Positions 9,676-19,939 are shown, numbered from the stretch's first letter. The stretch is DNA of 64,000 nt from Peronospora farinosa (GCA_947646735.1 CANTFK010000994.1:868001-932000); one strand, 5' to 3'. Numbers and translations are program-made. Notes: generated from the sequence alone by a model not told the origin.

Positions 9676-10263
9676 TTAAGTCTGCTGCTTCATCTTTGTC
9701 TCGTCGAGCAGCAAGCTGTCCATAATGCTTGCAGACACATAATCTGCACCTCCTTCCTGAATCTCCACTCGTGGACTAAACTTACCTTGTTCTGCCAGCT
9801 TCAATTCAGCCATAGCCAAACTAGCTTCAGCATTGCGTCGTCCTTCCTTCGGCACCTCATATTCGGCTGTGGACGCCAAGGAGACGCTCGAACGTCCTCC
9901 AGAGGTTTGTTGCGACATTGATGCACTAGTGGACACAGATGTTGCCGAGTGGGTCACTGTATCACTTGACATAGCACTAGATGTCGTCCCTGTTGGCTCC
10001 AAAGGCCGCCGCAAACTACCGACACTTGTGAGCTCCGAACGGATTTCATTGAGCTCCTCAATACCTCGCTGGAAATTGCGCTGGAGTTTGACAAGATCGT
10101 TATCATTGGTAACATTGAAGAATTCCTTTTTGGCTCGAAGAATAGCACCCATTGAACGACCAGTATAGAGACCGATGAAACGTCCGAGTTTCGGTAACTC
10201 GCGCCGTCCAAGCAGAAAACTTGCTGCCGTTACCGTCACGAAAACTGTACCCCAATGAACCAT
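9676..10263 (-). CDS. TatA/TatB-like Sec-independent translocase protein, probably mitochondrial
   Basis: A 195-residue single-exon protein. Residues 4-19 are one short membrane span (GTVFVTVTAASFLLG). There follows the Tat hinge, GRRELPKLGR, with Gly19 and Leu-Pro at 23-24; an amphipathic helix at about 25-49 (FIGLYTGRSMGAILRAKKEF); then a charged helix at 55-80 (LVKLQRNFQRGIEELNEIRS) and a Ser/Thr-rich tail. This matches the TatA/TatB plan of short TM, G-x3-LP hinge, amphipathic helix and variable tail. The helix with I/L-x-x-IR-x-E recalls the nuclear-encoded mitochondrial TatB-like proteins of plants. Oomycete mtDNA is known to encode a TatC-type protein (ymf16), so this could be its partner. 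There is no long presequence. A bacterial origin by transfer, or a look-alike small membrane protein, is less likely but possible. Confidence 0.65.
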   Translation of the reverse strand: MVHWGTVFVTVTAASFLLGRRELPKLGRFIGLYTGRSMGAILRAKKEFFNVTNDNDLVKLQRNFQRGIEELNEIRSELTSVGSLRRPLEPTGTTSSAMSSDTVTHSATSVSTSASMSQQTSGGRSSVSLASTAEYEVPKEGRRNAEASLAMAELKLAEQGKFSPRVEIQEGGADYVSASIMDSLLLDETKMKQQT

Positions 10264-10325
10264 AACTTGATAAGGCGATTGTGTAAAAGATATTGCTAAT
10301 GTATGACGATAATTATGTGCTCAAG

Positions 10326-10423
10326 GGAGGCGTTATATATCCCCCACGTTGTTGTTTATCAGCCCCACCCCAATTTTATATAAATTTGATTTTGTAATGA
10401 GGTGGGGGATATATAACGCCTCC
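10326..10423. repeat. 98-bp element with perfect 22-bp inverted terminal repeats
   Basis: Positions 10326-10347 (beginning GGAGGCGTTATATATCCCCC) are the exact reverse complement of 10402-10423, with a 54-bp AT-rich spacer. It lies in the 370-bp gap between the TatB-like start (10263) and the 3' end of the aldehyde dehydrogenase gene (10634). It could be a miniature inverted-repeat element, or a hairpin in a 3' UTR or promoter. The rest of the gap shows nothing else. Confidence 0.85.
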
Positions 10424-10633
10424 TTATACAATTTTTTTTCGAATGCTTGTCTAAAATGATACTAGAAGACATCTATCCGTTATAACAAGTTATTAATTAT
10501 ACAAGTATTATAATAGGTCAGTTGTATTGTATGGCATCAATACTAAGAAGCAATTAACAAAAGTTATCAATTAAGGCAGTATCATTTTTAGATCACTTGG
10601 TGGTGGAATCGCTTGAAAGACCTTTTCCTGCCG

Positions 10634-12112
10634 TTATTTAGCGTAGGGACAGTCCACACCATTCATCTCAACGTAAACAGACTTCAATTGCGTCCACGAG
10701 TTAATACCTGCAAGACCATTTTCACGGCCGACACCAGATTTCTTGTAACCACCCCATGGGGTCTCCACAGGAGCGAGATTGTAGTTGTTAATCCATGTGG
10801 TACCAGCCTGCAGCTCATCAATCATTCGATGTGCACGGGTGATATCCTTCGTAAAGACACCCGCCGACAAACCAAAGATTGTATCATTAGCACGGGCTAA
10901 TACCTCCTCCTCAGTGTCGAACGGCAAGATGCACATGACCATGCCAAAGATCTCTTCACGTACAATAGCCATCTCATCGATACAGTCCACAAAAATAGCC
11001 GGTGTTAAAAAGAATCCGTTCTTGGTGGCTTCTGACGGCATCATACGTTGACCTCCACCTTTTAGTAAAGTAGCACCTTCCGCCACACCCTTCTTGATAT
11101 AGCTCTGCACAAGCTTCATGTGTTTCTCATTAATCATCGGACCAATGTCCGTGGTTGGATCCAATGGATCTCCAATTCGTAACTTTAGCGTGCGTTCATG
11201 CATACGCTGTACAAATTTCTTAAAGATTGCCCTCTGCACAAACACTCGCGTGCCATTTGAGCACACTTGCCCCGAGGAGTACCAATTGCCCATCATGGCT
11301 CCTGCTACAGCTTCTTCAACATCAGCATCTTCAAAGACAATCAAAGGTGATTTGCCTCCAAGTTCCATCGTCACTTTCTTCAAATGCTTGGCAGCTTCAG
11401 TATAAACATTCTTCCCAGTCTCCACAGAACCTGTAAACGACACCTTGGCAATATCTTCATGTTGCACGAGTGCTTTTCCCGTCTCACTTGCTCCTAGTAC
11501 AACATTAAAAACACCTTCAGGTACTCCTGCTTCAAGATAAGCTTCAGCTAAAATCAAAGCTGTCAGTGGTGTCTCCTCCGACGGTTTGAACACCATCGAG
11601 TTCCCAAATGCCAAAGCAGGTGCAGATTTCCATGCTGCGCTTTGTAACGGATAATTCCAGGCTCCAATACCTGCTGTAACGCCCAATGGTTCTCTCTTAG
11701 TATAAGCCCAGCTACCTCCAGTGAGCTCCAAATGCTGCCCACCAATTGATGGACACACGCCTCCATAGTAATTTAAACAGTCCGTAGCACTCAAGACATC
11801 AGTAACCTTGGTCTCAGCAATGGGACGACCGGTATCCAGCGTTTCCAGCATCGCAATCTCATCCGTTTGAGCCGTCAGAATGTCCGCAGCTTTGCGCAAA
11901 ATTGCACCACGTTGCGCTGGACTCAGACGCTTCCAATGGCGCTGAGCAGAGCGACCAGCAGCTACAGCATCGTCTACTTGAGCCTTATCGGCAGCTGAGA
12001 AGGATGTCTCGGGTGCACGAGTAGCGGCATTTAATAGAGTAAATGATTGGCTCAGAGCCTTTGGGGTTACGTACTTGCCATTAATAAACGACTTAACCAC
12101 ACGCGCAGCCAT
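10634..12112 (-). CDS. Aldehyde dehydrogenase, ALDH9/betaine-aldehyde type
   Basis: A 492-residue NAD-dependent aldehyde dehydrogenase. It most resembles the 4-trimethylaminobutyraldehyde/betaine aldehyde dehydrogenases, which act in carnitine or betaine formation. Visible landmarks are the catalytic Asn in GAWNYP (152), the general-base Glu in TMELGGKSP (250), the nucleophile Cys in GQVCSNGTRVF (284) and the EEIFGMVM region that binds NAD ribose. It is a single exon of normal length, with ATG at 12112. The second residue is Ala and there is no targeting peptide, so it is likely cytosolic. It is divergent from the ABC ATPase (140 bp between starts). The exact substrate is inference. Confidence 0.92.
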   Translation of the reverse strand: MAARVVKSFINGKYVTPKALSQSFTLLNAATRAPETSFSAADKAQVDDAVAAGRSAQRHWKRLSPAQRGAILRKAADILTAQTDEIAMLETLDTGRPIAETKVTDVLSATDCLNYYGGVCPSIGGQHLELTGGSWAYTKREPLGVTAGIGAWNYPLQSAAWKSAPALAFGNSMVFKPSEETPLTALILAEAYLEAGVPEGVFNVVLGASETGKALVQHEDIAKVSFTGSVETGKNVYTEAAKHLKKVTMELGGKSPLIVFEDADVEEAVAGAMMGNWYSSGQVCSNGTRVFVQRAIFKKFVQRMHERTLKLRIGDPLDPTTDIGPMINEKHMKLVQSYIKKGVAEGATLLKGGGQRMMPSEATKNGFFLTPAIFVDCIDEMAIVREEIFGMVMCILPFDTEEEVLARANDTIFGLSAGVFTKDITRAHRMIDELQAGTTWINNYNLAPVETPWGGYKKSGVGRENGLAGINSWTQLKSVYVEMNGVDCPYAK

Positions 12113-12252
12113 TGTGAGAGTGACAATGGCACTAAAGGGACGAGCAGCGAAAACCTAAGGAACGGAATGCGTCTGTCCGATTATAGGAAGATGATGTATG
12201 CAAGAGCTGATGTGGGCCACATTTGCGCAACTTTAGTTTTGATTCCAACGAC

Positions 12253-14016
12253 ATGCTGTCGTTCCGACGGGCATGGGCTGCGTTGCGACGCTCGTCCCGC
12301 ACGCGACGTCGATGTTACTATCTGTATAATCGTCCTGTCTTCCTCTCCGTCATCTCCCTCAACTCTGGAATGTTGTTTCATGCACCATCTCTCTCTAGTT
12401 GCTTTGCAATTCAAGGTTATCCAGTCAGAGTTCGTGATTACAGTGTGCTGCTGGATAATGGCATTACAAGACGCCGTACGACACCCGTTGCTGCTTCAAT
12501 ACCAGTAATTAAGTTTTCATCGAAGTATGAGCTACTACCGGATGATGTACACTGCTTTGTGGGGCTCAATGGTAGTGGCAAGACGCAGTTTCTAGCCAAG
12601 TTACAGGAATATGTGAAGATGCAGCAAGCTCATGGGACAATATCGACATCGGTTCGTCTTGCAACTCTCAGTCTCGATGCTCATCGAGATTTCCAAGCAG
12701 AGCATGGAAAGCGGGTGGTAGCCGATGTACTGGGTGGTATTGGGTCTCCAACTGCACGGGATCTTATTGTAAGGCTTGGGCTGTATCCTGTGTGGGAGCA
12801 GCAAGTGCGTCACTTGTCGACGGGAGAAATGAGAAAACTTTTGCTTGCTGTGTCGTTGTTGGAGACTCCAAGAGCATCGGTGCTGATTTTGGATCAGCCT
12901 TTTGATGGGTTGGATATAAAAGCGAGAAGACAACTACACTGGATGCTTGGACAGTTGACAAGAGGATTCACAAGACTGTTGGTTGAGACAACGGGTGCCA
13001 AGCACGAGGCGTTTGCTTTCAAAACACAGGTGCTGTTGGTTGCTAACAGATTGGAGCAAGTATTCCCGGAGATCTTTTCCCACACAATCCTGTTGAAGCA
13101 CAATGAGATTGGGAATTTTGAAATGGTGGCATGGCCGGGAGATAAAGAGAATGACGCACGCAACAAGGCTATGATGGAGCGTCTTGAAAATTTTTATAAT
13201 GAAGAGCACGGAAAACGAGTTAGGATGAAGGACACGGAACTAATGTCATTAGTCGAGCAACTGTTTAGCTGCAAGGATGAAGATCTGACCGAGGTCGAGC
13301 TAGCCTCTGCGGTGCAATTGAAGGATGTTTCGATCGCATACAACCACAAGAGGATCTTACTGAAACATGTAAATTTTGTGCGCCAAACCCATCAACACTG
13401 GGCTCTACTTGGGCCAAATGGCTCGGGTAAAAGTTCCCTGATGCGTGTACTGATGCAGACGCCTGGGCATGGGTTAACTGAAGGTGAAGTGCTGGTTATT
13501 GGCGAGCAAGTGTGTGTCTCTGGCTTGTCTTTCACCGAGGATGGCACTTCTACGGCCTCGAAGCCACGAGTTGAAGCGATCTCGACTGATCAGCACATTC
13601 AGCTACTGCACCGAAGTTTACAGTCCGACCAGGTAGAGGACCAAACTGCCTTTAACCTCATCGACAACAATGCTGCAAGTCCCGAGACTGCTAGACTCGC
13701 TATGCGCCTGCTAGCTTTACCTGATGCTGTTAAGACCCGCACTCTAGCTCAGCTTTCGCAGGGAGAGCAGAAACTCGTGTTGATTGCACGTGCACTGGCC
13801 GCACGTCCGAAATTGCTGATACTGGATGAAATCACGCACGGACTCGATCCGTTTAACCGCGCTCACGTGCTGCGTGTGATTGAAGCTATCGGGCAACATG
13901 CCGCACAGCGCACTCACATGGTACTCATCACACACCACGAAGAGGAAATTACTCCATGTTTTTCCAGCATTTTTGAAATCCAAGACAAACAACTTATCGA
14001 GCGTCGATCCGCATAG
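12253..14016 (+). CDS. Twin ATP-binding-cassette ATPase without membrane domain (ModF/YDR061W type), probably mitochondrial
   Basis: 587 residues from ATG 12253; an in-frame TTG upstream at 12223 is not a credible start. The first ~45 residues are Arg/Ser/Tyr-rich without acidic residues (MLSFRRAWAALRRSS), as in a mitochondrial presequence. Cassette 1: Walker A GLNGSGKT (~102), signature LSTGEMRK (~188), Walker B VLILDQP (~209), with Gln where the catalytic Glu is normal. Cassette 2: Walker A GPNGSGKSS (~386), signature LSQGEQK (~500), Walker B LLILDEI (~521) and switch LITHH. No membrane helices. The layout matches bacterial ModF/PhrA and yeast YDR061W, whose roles are poorly known. Confidence 0.85.
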   Translation: MLSFRRAWAALRRSSRTRRRCYYLYNRPVFLSVISLNSGMLFHAPSLSSCFAIQGYPVRVRDYSVLLDNGITRRRTTPVAASIPVIKFSSKYELLPDDVHCFVGLNGSGKTQFLAKLQEYVKMQQAHGTISTSVRLATLSLDAHRDFQAEHGKRVVADVLGGIGSPTARDLIVRLGLYPVWEQQVRHLSTGEMRKLLLAVSLLETPRASVLILDQPFDGLDIKARRQLHWMLGQLTRGFTRLLVETTGAKHEAFAFKTQVLLVANRLEQVFPEIFSHTILLKHNEIGNFEMVAWPGDKENDARNKAMMERLENFYNEEHGKRVRMKDTELMSLVEQLFSCKDEDLTEVELASAVQLKDVSIAYNHKRILLKHVNFVRQTHQHWALLGPNGSGKSSLMRVLMQTPGHGLTEGEVLVIGEQVCVSGLSFTEDGTSTASKPRVEAISTDQHIQLLHRSLQSDQVEDQTAFNLIDNNAASPETARLAMRLLALPDAVKTRTLAQLSQGEQKLVLIARALAARPKLLILDEITHGLDPFNRAHVLRVIEAIGQHAAQRTHMVLITHHEEEITPCFSSIFEIQDKQLIERRSA

Positions 14017-14688
14017 CCAAATGCAGAAAGAAGACTAAGTATAGCTGAATTGCCAAGCATCTTCATGTCACGACAACCGAAGGTTTAGGCAGAAATTGTG
14101 CTGACAAGGACACGTTTCTCGGATCTCACTTGTGTAGACTCGTTGCTAGTGAACCACGCCATCATGAAAGAGAACCACTACGCTTTGATTATGAACTGGA
14201 AACGAGTGCGCGGCTGGAGACCGACTAACTTATCACCATGGACTCAAAAACAAGTGTACAAGCAGCAACATGTAACGATGTGGTTTTACAATCGCTTTGA
14301 GAAGATGTGTTTCTTAATGGTCTGGTGTTCGTTATTACGGTAAGACTACTACATGTAGGTTGAATTCCTACAATGCAGCTAAGTATATGTTGTTACAAAG
14401 CAAGAAAATGACAGTATCAAGGAACTAATTTTACGTTTGGAAAGACGTTGTATGAATTCATCCACATCCTTCCTCAAACAGTCAGTCCATGTAGTTTAAC
14501 TTTGCATGCATCACGTTGGAATGTTTGTCTTTCTTAAGGCCAAAAAAAGCAAAAACAGTCTCTAGCAAATGGATTCCCGCCATCGGCATTGTGGCTAGCA
14601 CTGAGCGAAGATTCTTGTGAACGAGGCGCAAAAAAACTAAGGGATGTCCATAGTTCGATAATCCAGCAATGGTGACGCAATTGAGTGC
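14017..14688. other. Intergenic region between convergent genes, 672 bp
   Basis: It lies between the stops of the twin ABC ATPase and the CotH-domain gene. An 81-codon open frame (14098-14343, GTG start) has no recognisable content and is rejected. No repeats or RNA genes are evident. Confidence 0.55.
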
Positions 14689-16746
14689 TTACGAAGTGCC
14701 GTAGAAAAGTCTTTGCCCGTCATGTTCATCACGTAAGTTGGCGGCCGTCCGACCAAATGTTTCGCGCAAACGAATGAAGCGGCGGTGACGGCGCTTTTGA
14801 TGGGCTGCCACGGCCACACCCAACACCATCGCAGAGAAAGCACACAAGAAGAAGAGTGGATAGCGGAAGTGCGTGCCATCATCTCTATCCAGATACTGGC
14901 TTAGCAATGACGTTGGCTCGACCATGTCATCTTCAGTGAAGCCACCGTGAGGTACAATCACATCGTCGCTACGAGCACAGGTGGGTGGGTGGCGTCCACT
15001 CGTGCACGTACACTTCGCTCCTGGTCCCTCGGGGCAAAAGCCATATCCTCCGCAGAAAGGTGTAATCGAGCCATCCGTCATGTATACACCCGCTGACAAC
15101 CAGCACGGGTCAATTGATGGCTTCTCCAGCTTGCTGGAATGCTTAGATGGGTCGCAAACCTTTGCAGCCATAGATTTGCGGGGCTCCGGAAAGTCGACAG
15201 CGTTGCTGTATAGGTCGGGGTTCGACAGGCATCCTTTGTCACTGCCATCCGCAGCGCAGTTGTAGGCAGGAAGTTTGCCAATAGGCACACACAGGTCACG
15301 GTCCAGTTTTTTATAAAACCCAGCCACACTTGAGTCCATCCATATAGCACGCGCAAGAACCGCGATGATCAAATCATTTACTGCATCGTCATAGGTGTCC
15401 GCTGATTTTCCATTGACATTTGCGCACTGCAAATTCTCGCTTTTCCATCCGACACAATTTATCAACTGTCGACGAATCGGCTCGGCACTTGTTAAGATGA
15501 AGGATTCAATCGCGTCATTACTCCACAAAGTCGAGCGCAATGTAGTCCATCGCTGTTGAACGAGGGATGCAAACTTGTAATTGCATGCGAGACGCTTCCA
15601 AAACGTATGAACCGTGTAAAACCACGTCGTTTGAGTACCAGCACGTCCATAAGCCAAATTGAAATCCCAGACAGGGCCAGCGTTAATGGGTTGACCACGG
15701 TCTTTGAAAAAGTAAGTGCTGCGACGGTAGGCGTCCGAGTTTTCCGACAGCTCCGTGTGCAGGAAGTAGTCTACAAACGAACCAATGTCGATGTGCTCTT
15801 CTAGTCCATCAGGATCAGTCATATTGTCGTAAAGGTACTGATACAATCGAGGAAGAGGCCCTGTTTCGGGCGACACGAAGTAGTCACGCATAGTTTGTGT
15901 AAGCACTTTTGCCTCCGGAAATGTCAGAACTGGTCTTGCACCGGACCCAAAGAGTCCGGTTGCTGCATTCAGCACAAAGTTGGGCGAATAATCACCGTAG
16001 TCAAGCGGGTTGTTTTGCCATGCCCAGCCTCCAGAGAGTTCTTCCTTCGTCTGGCAATTGCTGTTCAGCTTTGCCAGTCCGACTCGGTTTGGAGTGTACG
16101 TGATCTTCTCCAACGCCAAGTAGATACCGCGATACCGTGGGCTCCAATCGTTCGTATCCAATCGGTCACGAACGAACACTACAACATGACGGGTCCGGGG
16201 TGAATAGCGATCCGTGCCGCGAAACATCCAATGGGCTAAATGGTTCCGCAATAAGCTATCATCAATTGTTGGACCATTCAGTACGAAACTGCGATCCGCT
16301 GGAAACCCAAGCAGCTCGCCATCTTCACTCAGTTCAACCGCTATCTGGTGCTTTGTGAAATGAAGACTGGACTGGCCGCGGTAGTGAGCACTACCCGAAT
16401 AGACCGCGGTTCGGCTTCCATTCAGGCAATTGAGCACGCCTTCAACGTTGTCAATTACCTCAATGTTGGCTTCGACGGGGTCTTTCATGCAATCAGGAGC
16501 GGGCACACGAGGTTGATTACAGGTCTCAGTTGGCAGCCTCACCTTTGTAGGTGACACGATTACGATCGGTAACTCGAAACACGCTGAGTTCATTGCAAAA
16601 GCAACATCATTAGTTAGATTAGATGATCTGATGATCTATCTTCGACCGAGTGTGAAAATGGACTTACTCATGTCTACTGCTAGCACCATGTTGGTATGGA
16701 TCCCAACCAATGCCAGCAGCAACACTTGGACAGCTGCAAACTTCAT
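14689..16746 (-). CDS. CotH-kinase-domain surface protein, type I membrane
   Basis: 657 residues from two exons: 16746-16668 and 16583-14689, with an 84-nt intron whose join keeps phase. Exon 1 encodes a signal peptide (MKFAAVQVLLLALVGIHTNM). The CotH domain follows (about residues 70-400): FVLNGPTIDDSLLRNHLAH, the RGIYLALEKI strand, the HIDIGSFVDYFLHTELSENSD core and GPVWDFNLAYG. These are the usual positions of the atypical-kinase active site, including the D in WDFN. A Cys-rich EGF-like segment (FCGGYGFCPEGPGAKCTC) precedes a single TM (FFLCAFSAMVLGVAVAA) and a short basic tail. CotH proteins occur as spore-coat kinases in bacteria and as surface proteins in fungi. Here it is most likely a cell-surface protein, function unknown. 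The long open frame starting at 16593 misses the signal peptide. Confidence 0.85.
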
Positions 16747-16838
16747 TGCTCAGCTTTTGTGCAGCACTTTTCCGCACTTTTCAGTACTTGTATCGAACTC
16801 GTACTGCTCCCTTTGTTACGATTTCGCAAATGATAAAA

Positions 16839-16905
16839 CTCATAAGATTTTCTCATTTTATGAAACGCGTTCTTTGTGACGCGTTTCATTAAATGATCTT
16901 ATGAG
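16839..16905. repeat. Long imperfect hairpin
   Basis: CTCATAAGAT (16839-16848) pairs with ATCTTATGAG (16896-16905). Inside, CATTT-T-ATGAAACGCGT (16854-16870) pairs with ACGCGTTTCAT-T-AAATG (16879-16895) with one T/T mismatch, a 5-nt bulge on the left arm and an 8-nt loop. It sits between the 5' end of the CotH gene and the 3' end of the upstream coiled-coil gene, both on the minus strand. It could be a decayed MITE or act in 3'-end formation. Confidence 0.8.
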
Positions 16906-17056
16906 CAGACGGATCCAGCGCAAAAAAAGAGCCTTTCTTAAAGATCTTTGCAAAGATGAAGGGTGAGGAACTTTCCGTTTGTCTTCCGCGAATTCCAAAA
17001 GCACGATCAAAAGAAAAATCAGCCCTTTGCTTACATGTTTTACTCATGACACGTGT

Positions 17057-19118
17057 CTATGGCCGGGCAAGATTCATCATAATGACAAAGGCGCGTGCCG
17101 ATGCAGCTATTTTTCGTATACCGTCATGGGGAAGGTTGCTTAGAAAATGCAAAACAGCGAGAAACGAATGCACTTGGTCATCTCCACCTAGTTCGCTTCG
17201 TAGATCCACATAGCGCGAAAGCAGTCCAACCAAAGCAAATGCATCTTGGATCAAATCCAAACGAAAGTGATCACGTAACAATGCGTGCGTTTCGAAACTT
17301 TCTCCTCCAGTCCGTATCTCGAATGTCTCTTGGTCGAGCAGACGTGCCAGATAATAAATCACCGACCGATATCCGTCTGGGTCACCAGGCAGGCCATGAG
17401 TGCTTTCAAGCACAAAACAAATCCCTTCGGATGGATACAACGTAATGATCGACAGCAACAACTTCACGATCTGGTGCTGAAACGCCCGAACACTGCTGAC
17501 TTCATTCCGAGAAAGATTCCCTTCGCACAACAACATCTTGACGCATCGGTTGAAAAGCAAAATTTTCTTTGACTCGGCCGCCACTTCAATAAAAATTTCT
17601 GGAACGCGTAGCAGTTGAGAAAGCAGCCCCACAGCTTGCGCCTTGACGGTAGGAATACTCTTTGGTGCCAACAGAATACCTGAAATTACGTTACTTGCCA
17701 ACAACGGCTTGAAATCTGGCATTAATGCAGGCCCATGTGCTAGTCCAAGGTCAACCCAAAAACAGAGCACGCGTAGGCCATCCTTCACGACGACAGGCTC
17801 CTTGATATTGCTCTTTACAGCCCGGCAAAGCGCACACATCAGCTTAGACCGAATCTCTTTTTGGTCTGCAGCAGCTTCGGCCGCCGATGCCTGCAGTAAA
17901 TCATTCTGTGCCATAGATCCATATTCTGACTGAGCCGATAAGTATTCATCCAACGAAATAAACCGTAGTCCAGGTAACACTATTCGTGGGTGCTCCATGC
18001 TGTTGCTATTCCTTTGGAGCTCGGCATTTGTAGATGACGTTGCATCAGAAGACGACGATTCTACCGTAAGAAAGCGCTGAAAATGTGTGCTATGATGCAT
18101 CACCGAATACATGACGCGCAGTACACTGCACATCACCGTCCACTCTAAATCTGTTAGTGTCGTGAGGTATTTAATGAATACCGGTACTAGTGCAACAGCA
18201 GAAACGTCTCCTGTCAACATTCTCCCCATCACATCGTACAGTTCTCGAGCACGTTCTGTCACCAGAGTATTTTGCTCAGCATTTGTCTCCTTCGCATCAT
18301 CCAAGAATGAAGCTGATGTTCTCCCTGTCACTTGAGAAAATACACTCTGAGAGAACGGGACACCACCTGATGACTGCTGTAACGAGCCATTCAAAGAGTT
18401 TCCGGATGAATTCTGTAAGATACTGCGTCGGAGTCGAGCTGTGCCATCCTTGTGGAAGCTGCGTCCGGTCAACGTCTGCATTCTCTTGTGCCTCGTCTTT
18501 TGAGCGCACAACTGCAACTCCATTCAATAACGTCAGTAAATCCCTCGAAGTTCCAGTCAAAAGATACGAAATAAGACGCGCATTCTCTTTCGTGAGACTT
18601 GGGTGACCTCGTTCAGTCTCTTCTTTCACGGGATTCTCAGTTTGCACAGAAGTTTCCATCACAGGAACTGACACCTTCATAACCTGCTGTTGAGTCATAG
18701 CGATAGACTGACTGGTGGCCAAGAAACTCTCATGTTTACGTCGTTTCGTGGCCATGAGCCGCCTCTCAGCGTCGCGCCGCTTGTTCTCGACCCGCTGTTT
18801 CTGCTGCAGATCCTCTACTTCTTTAATGACTCGTAACTTGGCACGTTCAGCGTTCTGAAACTTCTCCGACATGAAAGAAAGCTTTGACTCGAGCGCCGAT
18901 ATTTTATTCTGCATCTCACGTTCCTTCTTGTCACCTTCAAGACGTGTCTCTGTCTCAAAAAGAGACATACTGGCATGCAAATCAAAATTCTCTTCTTGTG
19001 CTTCCTGTAGCTTGGATGTCAAGATCTGCATCATACCTTCTACCTCACTCTTTTCATGCTGCAATCGTTGCAACATCTCCTGCAATTGCGCGCTGTCATT
19101 GCGCGGCACATTCGACAT
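17057..19118 (-). CDS. Coiled-coil N-terminal plus helical-repeat C-terminal protein, possibly ATRIP-like
   Basis: Two open frames on the minus strand probably form one gene. The first (ATG 19118; an upstream GTG at 19145 is not credible) encodes a coiled coil of about 130 residues (QLQEMLQRLQHEKSEVEGM onwards) with a basic patch (RRLMATKRRKHESF), then TKENARLISYLLTGTSRDLL. The second, shifted by +1, covers 18523-17057 and encodes a Ser-rich linker and Leu-rich helices (LTDLEWTVMCSVLRVMYSVM; LLSQLLRVPEIFIEVAAESKK). The change of frame falls in 18300-18523. A GT-AG intron of length 1 mod 3 would explain it, but no strong donor is visible. Layout and length resemble ATRIP, the ATR partner, but no diagnostic RPA-binding motif was found. 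Confidence 0.45.
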
Positions 19119-19252
19119 GATGCACGGAATAGTGCGGGGTTGCACTGACCATCACTCTGCATCAACATATGGTAGCGTATACAAAACGCAAGTGAAATAT
19201 ATTTCTGATAAATTCTCCGTCATTGTTTTCCCGAGTCAGTAATTTATCTTAG

Positions 19253-19939
19253 ATGGAGGAAATAAAAGCGGACGTCACCGCCGTGACGGAAGAGAGCATC
19301 GGAACGGTGTCACCGACTGTACACGTCGCTCTAGAGACCATTGATCGACCACTTTTTGATGAGATTTACGAGGATTGGGCCTCCTTTGACGCCGCAATTG
19401 CTCGTGCAACAGCAGCGTACCATCCGATCCGGAAACGCTCGTCCCTGACCTTTGAAGTCTACAATCGCACTGTGTCTAAGGGCCGTCACGATCGTAAAAA
19501 TATTGCTGAGTTTCTCTCCAAGACGTTTAAATGCACACATGGAATCAAGTTTCGTTCACGTGGAAGTGGGAAGCGAATGCGACATAAATTACGGGACATT
19601 GGCTGTCCATTTCACGTCTATGCATCAGCAGTGGAGTTTGGACCGACGTATCGTATTAAAGTACGTATGCATGACAAACATAATCATCCAATTGGACCAG
19701 ATTCAATGAAGATGATGAGTGGGGCACTTCATGAATCGGATTATGAGTTGGCTACACCCAATCGAGACACTGAGAACGTGGAGATTTCGACAACAAATAC
19801 GATGGAACACGTTATACCATCAGAAGAATCAGATGAAGCAGCACAAGCAGCTTATGAGAATCAGATACGGGAACAATTGGCTGAAGCGGCGGCTCATCAT
19901 GCCCATGCTGAATCAAGCTCAAGCACAGGCAGAAGCTGA
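19253..19939 (+). CDS. FAR1-type zinc-finger DNA-binding protein
   Basis: 228 residues. The zinc-binding module at about residues 90-145 has the FAR1/WRKY-GCM1 layout: FKCTHGIKFRS, then IGCPFHVYAS, then MHDKHNHP (C-C-H-H). This module occurs in MULE transposases and in host factors derived from them. No transposase core follows, so a domesticated factor is more likely than an active element. The C-terminal part is acidic, then Ala/Gln/His-rich. It ends at TGA 19937, but the +1 frame continues as a Gln/Ala/Glu-rich tract to 20111, with the same composition as known low-complexity tails, so a 1-nt slippage near 19890-19940 is suspected. Divergent from the coiled-coil gene (134 bp). Confidence 0.6.
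   Translation: MEEIKADVTAVTEESIGTVSPTVHVALETIDRPLFDEIYEDWASFDAAIARATAAYHPIRKRSSLTFEVYNRTVSKGRHDRKNIAEFLSKTFKCTHGIKFRSRGSGKRMRHKLRDIGCPFHVYASAVEFGPTYRIKVRMHDKHNHPIGPDSMKMMSGALHESDYELATPNRDTENVEISTTNTMEHVIPSEESDEAAQAAYENQIREQLAEAAAHHAHAESSSSTGRS

Noticed and set aside
14098..14343. 81-codon plus-strand open frame between ABC ATPase and CotH gene
   Set aside because: GTG start, no recognisable content, lies in a 3' flank.
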